Shown in pieces: positions 1-8,030 of a DNA stretch of 15,986 nucleotides (the first letter of the stretch is position 1; every line of letters starts with the position of its first letter). Made by a program: the position numbers and the translations under genes. Where the stretch lies: positions 1 through 15,986 of the forward strand of contig CAAGDO010000064.1 in NCBI GenBank assembly GCA_900768625.1, read 5' to 3'. Under the pieces are notes generated by a model. The model was not told the DNA's origin, made no database searches, and worked only from the letters and a program-made list of their open reading frames with translations. Origin of the DNA: Bacteroidaceae bacterium (lineage in GTDB: Bacteria; Bacteroidota; Bacteroidia; Bacteroidales; Bacteroidaceae).

Positions 1-15
1 GAAAAATTTAATGAC

Positions 16-42
16 CATTAATGGCTTTGGCGGCCATTAATG
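16..42. terminator. Perfect 10-bp stem hairpin downstream of the polysaccharide operon genes
   Basis: The arms CATTAATGGC (16-25) and GCCATTAATG (33-42) are exact reverse complements around a 7-nt loop. On the minus strand the stem is followed within a few bases by an AT-rich stretch ending in TTTTT, so it could end transcription coming out of the wzy-like gene. It could equally be part of a dispersed repeat. The rest of 1-187 shows no gene I can support; the longest minus-strand reading frame starting at an ATG there is about 40 codons and resembles nothing I recognise. Confidence 0.4.
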
Positions 43-187
43 TGAAGAAACCGCGCGAAGCGCAAATATGGAACTGTTGCACAGGAAATCCAGTTCTCAG
101 AATTTTACCGGACAGCAATGTCAAAGTATTCATAGCAAGCTTTGCCCATAAATATACGATGAACCATCAATCCACCTTAAGCAGTTT

Positions 188-1456
188 TCAGGTAAGCAAA
201 GGGCTCTCCTCCGATTCTTCATCCATGAACAGCAATAAAGCAAATATCAAGAAGATATCTGTGGACACTTTAAACCACACGATAAAGTTCACCATCAACA
301 GAAGGACTATCAACTGCTTATGCTGGGGGAATTTCTGAATACAACTTTTGCCTACTTGCAGAATAAAAGTAGAGAAAAGAATCAAGCCCGTTACACCGAA
401 ATAAAAAATGAATCGCAAATAGCCCACATCCGTACCTTTATAAAAACCAGAATAGATTTCTCCTGTATAGTAAGGATCGTACTTAGGATTCTCAATATAA
501 CCATCACCCAAAATCCAAGTTTTCAAAGTTTCTGGATACACATACATCGTCTTCAACTTTTCATTTGAAGCAATGGACCATTCGCCCTTTTCAAACAAAT
601 TGAAGAATCCTTCAAAAGCAAAACGGAGATTTTTATGGATGGCCGGATTCGTATGATAGAAATAGATGGTTATCGGCACAGCCACCAATACCAAACCAGC
701 CAGCCATAACCAAGTTGTCTTTAAAGTAGGAGTATTTTTAGAACAATATAGCAAATATAATATGGCTATCACAACACCCACAGAAGTCGTTCGAGCAATC
801 ATGTTGCCCACAATGGCCAAGATGAGAAACCCAGCCAAATACAATGGCACGTATCTTTCCAAGCCATTTTTATAGGCATTTTTCAACAAATAAGCCAATA
901 ACACGATAGCCACGCTGAAACGAATGCCTGCTGTATCAAGGTAAGCCCCCATTCCATACAAACGATTTACGCTATCAATCCAATGACCTTGGACCATTAT
1001 TTCATGGACAAATATGTTGACCGACTTATATTGATCTATCACCAAAGCTAACAAACACTGCAACACACAAACAACAATCAAATAATTGCTGATAAGCGTC
1101 AACGTATACTTCCCATGAACCCATCGTATGAAAGAGACAACAGCATATGCTCCCATCAGCCATACATACATGGAGACGATATAAGTCAAATAAGTACTGT
1201 CAGTCGTCTCATTATAAGTCATGGAGGCAAACGTGATGAACGACACGGACAAAGCCCATATTGAAATAACAAGCAATTGCCTATCGAAAACAGCGAAGCG
1301 TTTCTTAGCCATCTGACAGCCAGCAACGACACATCCCAAAAGTGCCAAGAGCATTTTGGTGTTCGCCATGGGGAAAACGCTCAACACGATTGGAAAGTAA
1401 AAGAAGCTGACAATGATGGGAAGCATGATGATTCCCAAATTCTTATACCACGTCAT
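188..1456 (-). CDS. Wzy-like O-antigen/capsule polymerase (integral membrane)
   Basis: This 422-residue protein is almost entirely hydrophobic, with roughly ten to twelve predicted membrane segments. A long non-membrane loop at about residues 270-345 contains WILGDGY and is followed by GTDVGYLRFIFYFG. That arrangement, a large periplasmic loop with a G-x-G-Y motif and then a D-x-G-Y-L-R-x-x-F stretch before the last helices, is typical of Wzy polymerases of the O-antigen ligase/polymerase superfamily, which join lipid-linked repeat units at the periplasmic face. Sequence outside these motifs is too variable to name a linkage. The ATG overlaps the stop of the upstream GT2 gene by 4 bp (ATGA), implying translational coupling. 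It is the last complete gene of the operon in this window. A ligase role is possible but less likely inside a repeat-unit operon. Confidence 0.8.
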   Translation of the reverse strand: MTWYKNLGIIMLPIIVSFFYFPIVLSVFPMANTKMLLALLGCVVAGCQMAKKRFAVFDRQLLVISIWALSVSFITFASMTYNETTDSTYLTYIVSMYVWLMGAYAVVSFIRWVHGKYTLTLISNYLIVVCVLQCLLALVIDQYKSVNIFVHEIMVQGHWIDSVNRLYGMGAYLDTAGIRFSVAIVLLAYLLKNAYKNGLERYVPLYLAGFLILAIVGNMIARTTSVGVVIAILYLLYCSKNTPTLKTTWLWLAGLVLVAVPITIYFYHTNPAIHKNLRFAFEGFFNLFEKGEWSIASNEKLKTMYVYPETLKTWILGDGYIENPKYDPYYTGEIYSGFYKGTDVGYLRFIFYFGVTGLILFSTFILQVGKSCIQKFPQHKQLIVLLLMVNFIVWFKVSTDIFLIFALLLFMDEESEESPLLT

Positions 1457-2433
1457 TTGTAGATTACTCCGTAAATGAATTTATACAATAATTGGTAATG
1501 CAGATAAAGTATCCAGTATTGATGCTTGGCTGCGGCATATTGCAACAACTTGCATCGGAATGAGGAATAGCTGTTAGTCCAAATATGCGCGTGGGCCTCA
1601 CGATAGTGCTGCTGCCATAAGCGGTACAATCCATAATCCTTACTGATAAGGAAAGAATACTTCGCATTCAACTGAAACCATGCGGCCTCTCTTTCGATTT
1701 CCTCTCCGAAGCGTTCCTTCAGAAATTGAATTGTAGCGTCAGTGTTGTAAAACAAATCATCCTGATGCTGCTTGCTCCATCCGTTGGTAAAGGCTTCGCC
1801 TTCACGCTTGGCATAATTATATAATGCCTCGGACACATAAGCCACCCTTTTGGCGCAGGCAAGCAGACAAACCATGGTCATATCTTCTCCCATACCATGC
1901 CCCGCCGGAAACAAAATATCGTTTTTCGTATAGAGTTCTTTTCTGACCAGTTTGTTCCAAACATTATATTTCATAGCTCCAGCCAGCACACCACGCAAGG
2001 CTTCGCGCGGCGTTTCAAAGGAGGGTTGCTTCATCAAACGCCTGTTTTGAGGAAAGGCTAAATACCAGTCACACCACACAAAGTCGGCATCAGCCTCCTC
2101 TGCAGCGTCATAAAGCCGTTCCAGCAAGGTGTTTTCGGCCCAATCGTCACTGTCAAAATGAAAAATATATTTACCCTCAGCCAAGATCAATCCCGTATTG
2201 CGCGCAGCTGGAAGTCCTTGATTTCCAACATGACGAACCACTCTCACCTTGGCTCTACGCTCAGGATATTCCGCCAAAACAGTCTGCAGGATTTGCATAC
2301 TTTCATCGGGCGAACAGTCGTCCACGAATATCAGCTCCACATCCGTCAACGTCTGCCCTAACAACGAGCGCACGCAGCGTTCAATATAGGGCGCTACATT
2401 ATATATGGGGACAATAACTGAAACTTTTGTCAT
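1453..2433 (-). CDS. Family 2 glycosyltransferase (GT-A fold)
   Basis: The 326-residue protein begins with the classic GT2 N-terminus: VSVIVPIYN, then CVRSLLGQTL, then LIFVDDCSPDES, in which the aspartates bind the nucleotide sugar. A DxD-like metal site follows in FHFDSDDW (about residues 110-117), and WNKLVRKELY marks the acceptor half. It should transfer one sugar from a nucleotide donor to the growing lipid-linked repeat unit on the cytoplasmic face. No membrane helix is evident. A GTG lies one codon upstream (2436), but the ATG at 2433 was chosen because it forms a TGATG overlap with the stop of the GT14-like gene. Its 3' end overlaps the wzy-like gene by 4 bp. Donor and acceptor cannot be told from sequence. 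Confidence 0.9.
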   Translation of the reverse strand: MTKVSVIVPIYNVAPYIERCVRSLLGQTLTDVELIFVDDCSPDESMQILQTVLAEYPERRAKVRVVRHVGNQGLPAARNTGLILAEGKYIFHFDSDDWAENTLLERLYDAAEEADADFVWCDWYLAFPQNRRLMKQPSFETPREALRGVLAGAMKYNVWNKLVRKELYTKNDILFPAGHGMGEDMTMVCLLACAKRVAYVSEALYNYAKREGEAFTNGWSKQHQDDLFYNTDATIQFLKERFGEEIEREAAWFQLNAKYSFLISKDYGLYRLWQQHYREAHAHIWTNSYSSFRCKLLQYAAAKHQYWILYLHYQLLYKFIYGVIYK

Positions 2434-3281
2434 CACTTCGTCTTTAACACGGATTCTATAACCTCTTGATCTTTACTGGAAAACTTACGGGCAAACCATT
2501 TGTCAGACTGTACCATCGTCCGCACATCATCAAGGGAGATCGGTCGCAGTTCACCGTTCACCCATGGAATAAAGCGCTTGCAAGCGTCAAATTCGTCAGT
2601 ATCCGTACAAGCCTTTTCCCGAAACGGTGAATTCCAACACAAAGTCTGCATCACGAGTTCATCGGAACAACAAGTATGGTGGAAGGCCTTACGGACTTCT
2701 TCCCGATGCATCAACATATAACGCACAAATTCATGTGTCACACTGCACCATTGCGGTCCTTTCTTGATCTCCCATGTACTGTGCCGATACCCCAACAGGT
2801 CTTGAAGTCGCACAAACGCAGCTCGCATCGCCCGCTTCCATACGGAAGTTGAGCGGAAATCCTTGGCATAAAGGAAATAGTGTTGGCTTCGCCAGTGCAG
2901 TTCTTCGAGGGGAGCATTTTGGGAAAAACCGATAAACTCCGTTCCATTATGCTGCTCACAGTAGTTATGAATGAAATCTTGTGACTGAATGGGCAGATCA
3001 ACTCCCGACAGCAAATGATAGTAGGAATAATCGCCCCGTTTAAAAGCGGTTTCAAACAGCAAAAGTTCTACTTCCACCAAACTGTAATCACCCCAACGGG
3101 CACTTATCCGTTGCGGAAGAATATATAACCTGCTGTTACGCGTTTGAATTTCCTTTCCATCATAGTCTGCCTTTGAGTCAATATGGATATAGAGGTCATT
3201 TCGCGCATCATCCAGCTGTTCAACCAATTGCTGTAACAAGTTGTAGTCTGTATGCGCGATAATCAGGTAAGCGTGCTTCAT
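2433..3281 (-). CDS. Core-2/I-branching-type glycosyltransferase (GT14-like)
   Basis: The N-terminus (MKHAYLIIAHTDYNLLQQLV) is the hallmark of bacterial proteins of the Core-2/I-branching beta-1,6-N-acetylglucosaminyltransferase family (PF02485). It is followed by DLYIHIDSKAD, a WGDYSLVEVELLLFETA block and YHLLSGVDLPI, all in the expected order within the first 110 residues. GPQWCSVTHEFVRYM and CCSDELVMQTL match the C-terminal half, where an acidic residue acts as catalytic base in the family. At 282 residues it has the usual length for bacterial members. It lies 5 bp after the Caps_synth gene and overlaps the GT2 start, so it is cotranscribed. Animal members add GlcNAc branches; a branching GlcNAc or xylose transfer here is inference only. 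Confidence 0.85.
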   Translation of the reverse strand: MKHAYLIIAHTDYNLLQQLVEQLDDARNDLYIHIDSKADYDGKEIQTRNSRLYILPQRISARWGDYSLVEVELLLFETAFKRGDYSYYHLLSGVDLPIQSQDFIHNYCEQHNGTEFIGFSQNAPLEELHWRSQHYFLYAKDFRSTSVWKRAMRAAFVRLQDLLGYRHSTWEIKKGPQWCSVTHEFVRYMLMHREEVRKAFHHTCCSDELVMQTLCWNSPFREKACTDTDEFDACKRFIPWVNGELRPISLDDVRTMVQSDKWFARKFSSKDQEVIESVLKTK

Positions 3282-3286
3282 TTCTT

Positions 3287-4189
3287 TTATCCTTCAAGCG
3301 TACACAACAACCCTCTTAACTTTTCCAAATGGCCATCAGGCATCTTATAAGTCATCTTATGAATACTCGTCATAGCAACCGTATCTTTGAACGATACATA
3401 AGAGAAATCATCAGTAAGCATTTGCATCACATAGTGTGGGACACAGTCACTTTCAATCGGACAATTCCATTCTGGATGCTTTTCTATCAACTGGTTGAAA
3501 AGGATTTGAAAGAAAAAATAATCAGGCAGTTTGGTTTCCTTTTCCCAAAAGAGAAGGAGCAAATCTGATAATGTCTTTACCATATGGGCATTTCTCTTTC
3601 CAAAAAAAACACTATTCAATACATTAACCTTAAACCCCTTATACCAACCATAATAGTAGGAAAAGGCATTTTCCCAATAGGATATATTAGCCTCATCCTT
3701 GGAACGTTGAAACATAAAGAAGTCCATATTGAAATATCTCTCTGGCAGTTTTCCTGTGAGCAGGATAGTGGCATCAAGCCATACACCACCATAAGTTGAA
3801 AGCAACAAGCATCTAAGTAAATCAGAAAAAATAGCTCGAGGAAAATGCTTTCTCTTTTTCACCACAAAATCTGGTAAGTCAATGTACTCTGAAATGTTTT
3901 TATCCATTAATCGGATAAGTTGACAGTCACCTTTGTATTTCTCTACAGAATCTAAGCATACTCTTACCAACTCCGGCACACTTTCATAGCCTTGTCCCCA
4001 ATACTGCCAAATGACTCGTGACCCTAATTCTTTCTTTCGTGAAAAACCATACCGAACCATTTGGCTTTCATTAGCCTCAATCAGTGTATCGCAATATTTG
4101 GCTACACTTTGATGGACACGAAGAATCTTTTGTTTACGCGCCCATTTCCACAAGCATTTTGGTATACTATTCTTTATGTATTGTCCCAT
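3287..4189 (-). CDS. Capsular polysaccharide synthesis glycosyltransferase (Caps_synth, GT32-like)
   Basis: This 300-residue protein shows the Caps_synth (PF05704) pattern: VIWQYWGQG at residues 59-66, a SDLLRCLLLSTYGG stretch from 122, and GGVWLDAT at 134-141. The last supplies the metal- and nucleotide-binding acidic residue in place of a strict DxD motif. Family members are cytoplasmic glycosyltransferases of capsule loci related to GT32 and Och1-type enzymes; the sugar transferred is not predictable. The ATG at 4189 directly follows the TAA (4190-4192) of the remnant reading frame upstream, so it probably once depended on translation of that gene. The gene is notably AT-rich, fitting an acquired capsule locus. 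The start is supported by continuous homology-like sequence from the first residues and by the junction with the upstream stop. Confidence 0.85.
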   Translation of the reverse strand: MGQYIKNSIPKCLWKWARKQKILRVHQSVAKYCDTLIEANESQMVRYGFSRKKELGSRVIWQYWGQGYESVPELVRVCLDSVEKYKGDCQLIRLMDKNISEYIDLPDFVVKKRKHFPRAIFSDLLRCLLLSTYGGVWLDATILLTGKLPERYFNMDFFMFQRSKDEANISYWENAFSYYYGWYKGFKVNVLNSVFFGKRNAHMVKTLSDLLLLFWEKETKLPDYFFFQILFNQLIEKHPEWNCPIESDCVPHYVMQMLTDDFSYVSFKDTVAMTSIHKMTYKMPDGHLEKLRGLLCTLEG

Positions 4190-4708
4190 TTAAACTAGTT
4201 TTCCTATGATTTGCGACAAATAAACAGGGTCATCCAACTCTGTTTGTATTCTTCCGTTTGGAACTTCATTTACATATTTGAAAACGGGTAAAGCAACTAT
4301 CTCCAAAACCCACCTGCTTTCGACGTGCATAAACATATCTCCAGAGATTCTCGTAATAGTCATACTCCCGCTCATAATGGAAGCGCTCATAGCATTTATA
4401 CATAGAGAAATTCTTGAATACATAAGGCATACATACCAAACAATTCGACTTCTCTGATAGCAACACTTCCAAGAGCCTTTCTGCTAATTTATCATCGTAC
4501 TGCTGAAAAGTATCAACATCATAAACAGCATCACCCTTTTTTAGATAATAAGCTATCATACGCAGTTCTCCATCACCAAAGCGACTGATGGAACTCCGAT
4601 GCCGAAGTATATGCTGCAAGTTTCAATCGAATTCTGTATCTGCAGTTTTTTCCGAATCTTATACGTACGCACATAAATAACGTATTTAAACTATGTTCCG
4701 TACGTCAT
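4190..4708 (-). pseudogene. Decayed GT-D (DUF1792/SP_1767-type) glycosyltransferase, internally deleted and frameshifted
   Basis: Three pieces of one protein family lie in order in different frames. An N-terminal piece (RTYKIRKKLQ...NSIET) ends near 4622. Its continuation, LQHILRHRSSISRFGDGEL, is in another frame, consistent with loss of one T from an ACTTTG sequence at 4617-4622. SRFGDGE is the GT-D nucleotide-sugar motif. That frame runs to GDSCFTRF (about 4281) and soon stops. The family's C-terminal signature (KYVNEV, then DDPVYLSQIIGKL) continues in a third register to TAA at 4190. Family members are usually near 270-300 residues, so roughly 100-130 residues between TRF and KYVNEV appear deleted. 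If translation began at the ATG at 4708 there is also an in-frame TAG at 4691-4693. The gene is almost certainly non-functional. The family assignment rests on motif recall. Confidence 0.75.
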
Positions 4709-4771
4709 TTTATATAAGAAGAATTTTATGTTTGACCATAACGGTCCCAATTCTAAACCATTTTTCCATAA

Positions 4772-5560
4772 CTATTCCTTCCACCAAACTTTGTATTCAT
4801 GTAACGACACCTGCTGCTCCTTTGGTGGAAGCTTCATATAGTCTCCATAATGCTTTCTTAAATAGGCATCATATCCTGCAATGGCTTTATAATGACGATT
4901 TTCAAAATCCAAATCTACATACGACCTAAATACATTCCCTTCCATGTGTTCTTTTTCTCCATAAGTTCCCACAATACATCCTGTACATTCAGAACTATCA
5001 AAAGGATAACTTTTATTCAATGCCTCAAGCAACTGAAGAGCTATGTCTTTACGCATACCCATCATTTTATAAGCCCAATATTTTATTTTTCCTTTTAGCG
5101 TCAATCGATTGAGCCTTAAAGGAGTTGTGCGAAATATGAGATGGCGCAAGAACTCCAATGTATGCATATACTTGGGTAACTCTGCTTTTGATGGCAACCC
5201 GTCTATAGGAAATACATCAATATAGACTCCCATTGTAGCTCTAGATTCTACCAGTAGCGTACGACTATCATATACCTTAGCAAACAAATGAGGATACGTT
5301 CTATCATTTTTGAAGTGTAAAACCTTAAAGTTCGGATAAACCCCATCAAACTCTTTCAAGAACCGTTCGTAGTCAGGTCGGGGCAACATGATGTCAATGT
5401 CATCATCCCAAGGGATGTAACCTTTATGTCGGACGGCTCCCAAAAGGGTGCCGCCACCTAAGGAATAACGGATTCCTCGCTCCACGCAAAACTCATGAAT
5501 CTTATCCATCATGGCAAGCTGGAGGTCGCGCATCTCCTCTAATGTCACTTTTCTCTTCAT
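4772..5560 (-). CDS. LicD-family phosphotransferase (nucleotidyltransferase fold)
   Basis: The 262-residue protein has the LicD (PF04991) core: LGGGTLLGAVRHKGYIPWDDDIDI at residues 34-57 (written here only to locate it; key residues are G35-G37, W51, D52-D54 and D56), then MLPRPDYERF. The acidic cluster binds the metal in this nucleotidyltransferase fold. LicD proteins transfer phosphocholine, or in the fukutin/FKRP branch ribitol phosphate, from a CDP-activated donor to a glycan. No choline kinase, choline importer or LicC is visible. The two genes just upstream are an IspD-like CTP transferase and an SDR enzyme, so a CDP-polyol or CDP-sugar donor is the better guess. It starts 12 bp after the SDR stop. 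It is relatively AT-rich. Substrate is unknown. Confidence 0.88.
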   Translation of the reverse strand: MKRKVTLEEMRDLQLAMMDKIHEFCVERGIRYSLGGGTLLGAVRHKGYIPWDDDIDIMLPRPDYERFLKEFDGVYPNFKVLHFKNDRTYPHLFAKVYDSRTLLVESRATMGVYIDVFPIDGLPSKAELPKYMHTLEFLRHLIFRTTPLRLNRLTLKGKIKYWAYKMMGMRKDIALQLLEALNKSYPFDSSECTGCIVGTYGEKEHMEGNVFRSYVDLDFENRHYKAIAGYDAYLRKHYGDYMKLPPKEQQVSLHEYKVWWKE

Positions 5561-5572
5561 CGTGATCTATTG

Positions 5573-6619
5573 TTATTCAAAACTTAAAATGGTACGTCGA
5601 AGACCGTCGGCCAACGTAACTTTTGGTGTGAAACCCAGATGGGCAATTTTGCTGGTGTCGAGGGCTACTCGCGGATATTTGCAATAGCCAGCCTGCGACT
5701 GATTACCAGCGCATTCCACTTTGATATGCTTATCTGCAGCGATTTGACAAATTTGCTGCGCCACCACTCGGATAGGCAGTGTTTCGGTTTCATTGGAGAG
5801 GTTATAAGCTTCGCCAACCTCGCCAAACAGGGCCACGTGAATCAGGCCCAATATAGCGTCAGTCAGATAACAGAAGGAACGCAAAGCGTCCCCCTTGCTC
5901 TTCATCTCGATGTTTTGGCCGCGCACCGCACAGCCAATGAAATCGGCCATCACTCTTCCGTCTGACGTGATTTTCATGCCAGGACCATAAGCATGAGCAA
6001 TGCGCACACTGATTCCACGCACCCCATATTGCAAATGATAACTGCGCAAAATACTTTCAGCCGCTCTTTTGCTTTCGGGATAGCAAGAGCGATTGTCCAT
6101 CGGGTCGAGTTTTCCGAAAGATGTTTCTGTCAAAGACGACGCATCCACTTCGCCATACACTTCGCGGGTGGAAGCAAAAATGACTTTCTCCGAAGCCGCA
6201 TTGCGGGCCAATTCCATCACGCTAAACATGCCCAGCAGATTGGTTTGAAGGATACCTACGGGGTCTGTGTTGATGAAATGGGGCGAGGCATTGCCAGCAA
6301 AGTGGAAAATATAGTCAACGGCGTCGGAACAGACGATGGGGTCTGTCACATCCTGGTGAAGCATCTGGAAATACGGAACTTCCAAGAAGTCCCGATAGAG
6401 TTCCTCCGTTTTCTCCTTCGAACGTGTGAGCACCACCGTCTTGACATCCATGCCCTTTTCACGAGCAAGATAGAGAAACAAGTAGGCCGTGTAGGTACCT
6501 AACATGGAGTTGGCTCCAGTCACCAACACCGTTTTATGATCAAACTGCCGCCAAGGCAAAGCCGCCTGCGTCATTTCGCTCAAGTCCTGCTGAACAATGG
6601 GATGATGATATGCGAACAT
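5573..6619 (-). CDS. NAD(P)-dependent extended SDR (epimerase/dehydratase/decarboxylase-like)
   Basis: This 348-residue extended SDR has a Rossmann dinucleotide motif at 35-41 (GANSMLG, with Ser where the central Gly is usual), D90 in HQDVTD, an FHFAGNASP segment, FASTREVYG at 148-156 and the catalytic pair Y180 and K184 in YPESK. The C-terminal half (RVMADFIGCAVRG, then LRSFCYLTDAI) resembles UDP-glucuronate decarboxylases and dTDP-glucose dehydratases. It should oxidise, epimerise or reduce a nucleotide-linked sugar or its precursor in the cytoplasm. It sits between the IspD-like gene (5 bp) and licD (12 bp), suggesting that it makes the CDP-linked or phosphorylated compound LicD transfers. 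The exact reaction cannot be assigned; UDP-xylose-type synthesis is an alternative. Confidence 0.85.
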   Translation of the reverse strand: MFAYHHPIVQQDLSEMTQAALPWRQFDHKTVLVTGANSMLGTYTAYLFLYLAREKGMDVKTVVLTRSKEKTEELYRDFLEVPYFQMLHQDVTDPIVCSDAVDYIFHFAGNASPHFINTDPVGILQTNLLGMFSVMELARNAASEKVIFASTREVYGEVDASSLTETSFGKLDPMDNRSCYPESKRAAESILRSYHLQYGVRGISVRIAHAYGPGMKITSDGRVMADFIGCAVRGQNIEMKSKGDALRSFCYLTDAILGLIHVALFGEVGEAYNLSNETETLPIRVVAQQICQIAADKHIKVECAGNQSQAGYCKYPRVALDTSKIAHLGFTPKVTLADGLRRTILSFE

Positions 6620-6624
6620 AGGAA

Positions 6625-7350
6625 TCAGAATCCAAAGATTTGTTGGTTTTCATGCACTTCAACCATGGCACGAAACAGAAAATAATCTGTCGGCGTGGTT
6701 ATCTTGATATTTTCCACAGGGCCTTCGATAAGTCCCAGGGAGTAGCCGTAATGGCTCATCAAGGTGCAACTGTCAATAAAGTCCGTGCGTCCTTCACTCA
6801 AAGCCAGACGATGAGCCGCAAGGATATCGTGCAGCAGAAAACTTTGCGGCGCTCGGGCAATCAGAGAAGCACTACGCTCGGGAATCGTGAGCGAACTGTC
6901 ATCTTTTTTAACTACGAAAGTTTCTGTTGCTGGCACACAAGTGATGCAACTGCCACATTCGCGAACTTTTGCGATGTTATCGCTGACGGTTTTCTCAGTA
7001 ATCAAGGGGCGAACACCATCGTGAACGAGGACAATCACGTCCTTCGTCCTGCCTTCTGCCACCTCTTCAGCAGCACAGAGTCCATTATAGATGGAACACT
7101 GGCCACTTTCTCCACCAGGCACAATGCGCACGACTTTGTTAATCTCAAACTTACGGATCATCTTCTGAAGAAAAGGAATCCACGACTCTATGCACGCCAC
7201 CACAATGGCATCTACCTCCGGATGGTTATCGAAAATTTCAAGGGTGTAGATGATGATGGGTTTTCCGTTCAATTCCAAGAACTGTTTCGGCCGTGAAAGG
7301 GTGTTCATGCGAGCACCTATTCCTCCAGCAAATATAACGGCGATATTCAT
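6625..7350 (-). CDS. IspD/TarI-type cytidylyltransferase in a polysaccharide operon
   Basis: The 241-residue protein has the IspD-family layout: AVIFAGGIGARM with R14, PKQFLELNGKPI with K22, GGESGQCSIYNGL (79-91), VHDGVRPLIT (109-118), PATETFV (140-146), ARAPQSF (165-171) and NIKITTPTDY (214-223). The family moves CMP from CTP to a polyol phosphate: methylerythritol phosphate (IspD), ribitol-5-phosphate (TarI/Bcs1 and human ISPD), or arabinitol and mannitol phosphates in pneumococcal capsule loci. The GGxxRxxS arginine and the TDDASLVE acidic block of canonical IspD are altered (GGESGQCS, FIDSCTLM), which argues for a different substrate. Its place at the head of a capsule operon, followed by SDR and LicD, agrees. 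ATG 7350 begins at the conserved N-terminus; an upstream in-frame ATG (7383) would add 11 unconserved residues. The housekeeping ispD cannot be excluded. Confidence 0.85.
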   Translation of the reverse strand: MNIAVIFAGGIGARMNTLSRPKQFLELNGKPIIIYTLEIFDNHPEVDAIVVACIESWIPFLQKMIRKFEINKVVRIVPGGESGQCSIYNGLCAAEEVAEGRTKDVIVLVHDGVRPLITEKTVSDNIAKVRECGSCITCVPATETFVVKKDDSSLTIPERSASLIARAPQSFLLHDILAAHRLALSEGRTDFIDSCTLMSHYGYSLGLIEGPVENIKITTPTDYFLFRAMVEVHENQQIFGF

Positions 7351-7439
7351 TAACTTTATATTCTCAAAGTGGTTCTTATACATTCTTTCCCTTCGTGCTC
7401 TTCACACTTGGGCTTTTGGGTTTTGCGCGGTTTGGAACA

Positions 7440-7625
7440 TAAGTAGGTGTTCAAAATTATTTTATACTATCAACAGGTGCTATTTTCACATTGAAAGCAC
7501 GTTCTCGGGCGCATCTATTTCCTTCGTTCTCAGTCACATAGCCCGCTATGTTCCTTCGCCCGAAGAAAATAACTGCATCCCGATAACGCACTTTCAATGT
7601 AAAAATAATTTCGAACACCTACTTA
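7440..7625. repeat. Long imperfect inverted-repeat (MITE-like or structured RNA) element
   Basis: Outer arms 7440-7463 and 7602-7625 are near-perfect inverted copies (TAAGTAGGTGTTC, then AAATTATTTT). Inner arms ACATTGAAAG (7488) and CTTTCAATGT (ending 7600) pair next, and the centre is a small palindrome, CATAGC-CC-GCTATG (7537-7550). The left side carries about 22 extra bases (near 7464-7486) between outer and inner arms. The segments between arms also pair imperfectly (GTTCTCGGG with the complement of CCCGATAAC), so the whole 186 bp can fold as one hairpin. It lies between the dispanin gene stop and the IspD-like gene start, both minus strand, so it may also act as a terminator. No open reading frame inside is credible. 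The remaining bases of 7351-7645 hold no gene I can support, and no clear -7 box for the polysaccharide operon was found. Confidence 0.75.
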
Positions 7626-7645
7626 AGGGTTGACTGCAACACTCA

Positions 7646-7999
7646 TCACATCATGTCCGCCATCGCCCCAGCAAAACTGACGACAAAACCGATGATGCTG
7701 GAAATGAGGCCACAGACAGCCGCCACGATAGCCCAAGTCTTTGCCTTATTGGCAGAATTCTGTGCACCAGCCACGTCACCCATGCGGAATTTCGAGTTCA
7801 CCTGACACGAATAAACGATTGAGACAACGCCGAAAGGCACACAGCAGCAGATAGTAGAAAGAATGGCCCACACCAGATAGTTCTGAGGGGGTACAGGAGG
7901 AAGCGGTTGTCCATTGTGCATGGGTTGACCATACATACCATTGGGAGCAGAGGTGCTGTTATTGTTCTGATTGCAGCCGTAAGGATTTTCTGTTTCCAT
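7646..7999 (-). CDS. CD225/dispanin family membrane protein (third of three)
   Basis: The 117-residue protein has an N-terminal polar tail rich in N, Q, P and G (1-38), then the dispanin (PF04505) core: NYLVWAILSTICCCVPFGVVSIVYS (helix one from about residue 40), a short cytosolic loop with KFRMGDVAGAQNSANKAKTWA (70-90), and a second hydrophobic segment (90-113). MGDxxGA(Q) followed by a Lys/Ala-rich turn is the family signature, shared with animal IFITM proteins. The CCC cluster is reminiscent of the cysteines acylated in IFITM. Function in bacteria is unknown. ATG 7999 was chosen; a longer frame begins only at a TTG (8029). It lies 31 bp after the second paralogue and shares DNA-level identity with both others around the ACLVW-region codons (cccacaccagata on the plus strand), indicating tandem duplication. 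Confidence 0.85.
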   Translation of the reverse strand: METENPYGCNQNNNSTSAPNGMYGQPMHNGQPLPPVPPQNYLVWAILSTICCCVPFGVVSIVYSCQVNSKFRMGDVAGAQNSANKAKTWAIVAAVCGLISSIIGFVVSFAGAMADMM

Positions 8000-8030
8000 A
8001 TTTATAGGTATTGAGGGTTTATGAAGCAAA

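Noticed and set aside
8..133. Roughly 40-codon minus-strand frame after the wzy-like gene
   Set aside because: It is short, resembles nothing known, and spans the hairpin at 16-42. It is not supportable as a gene.
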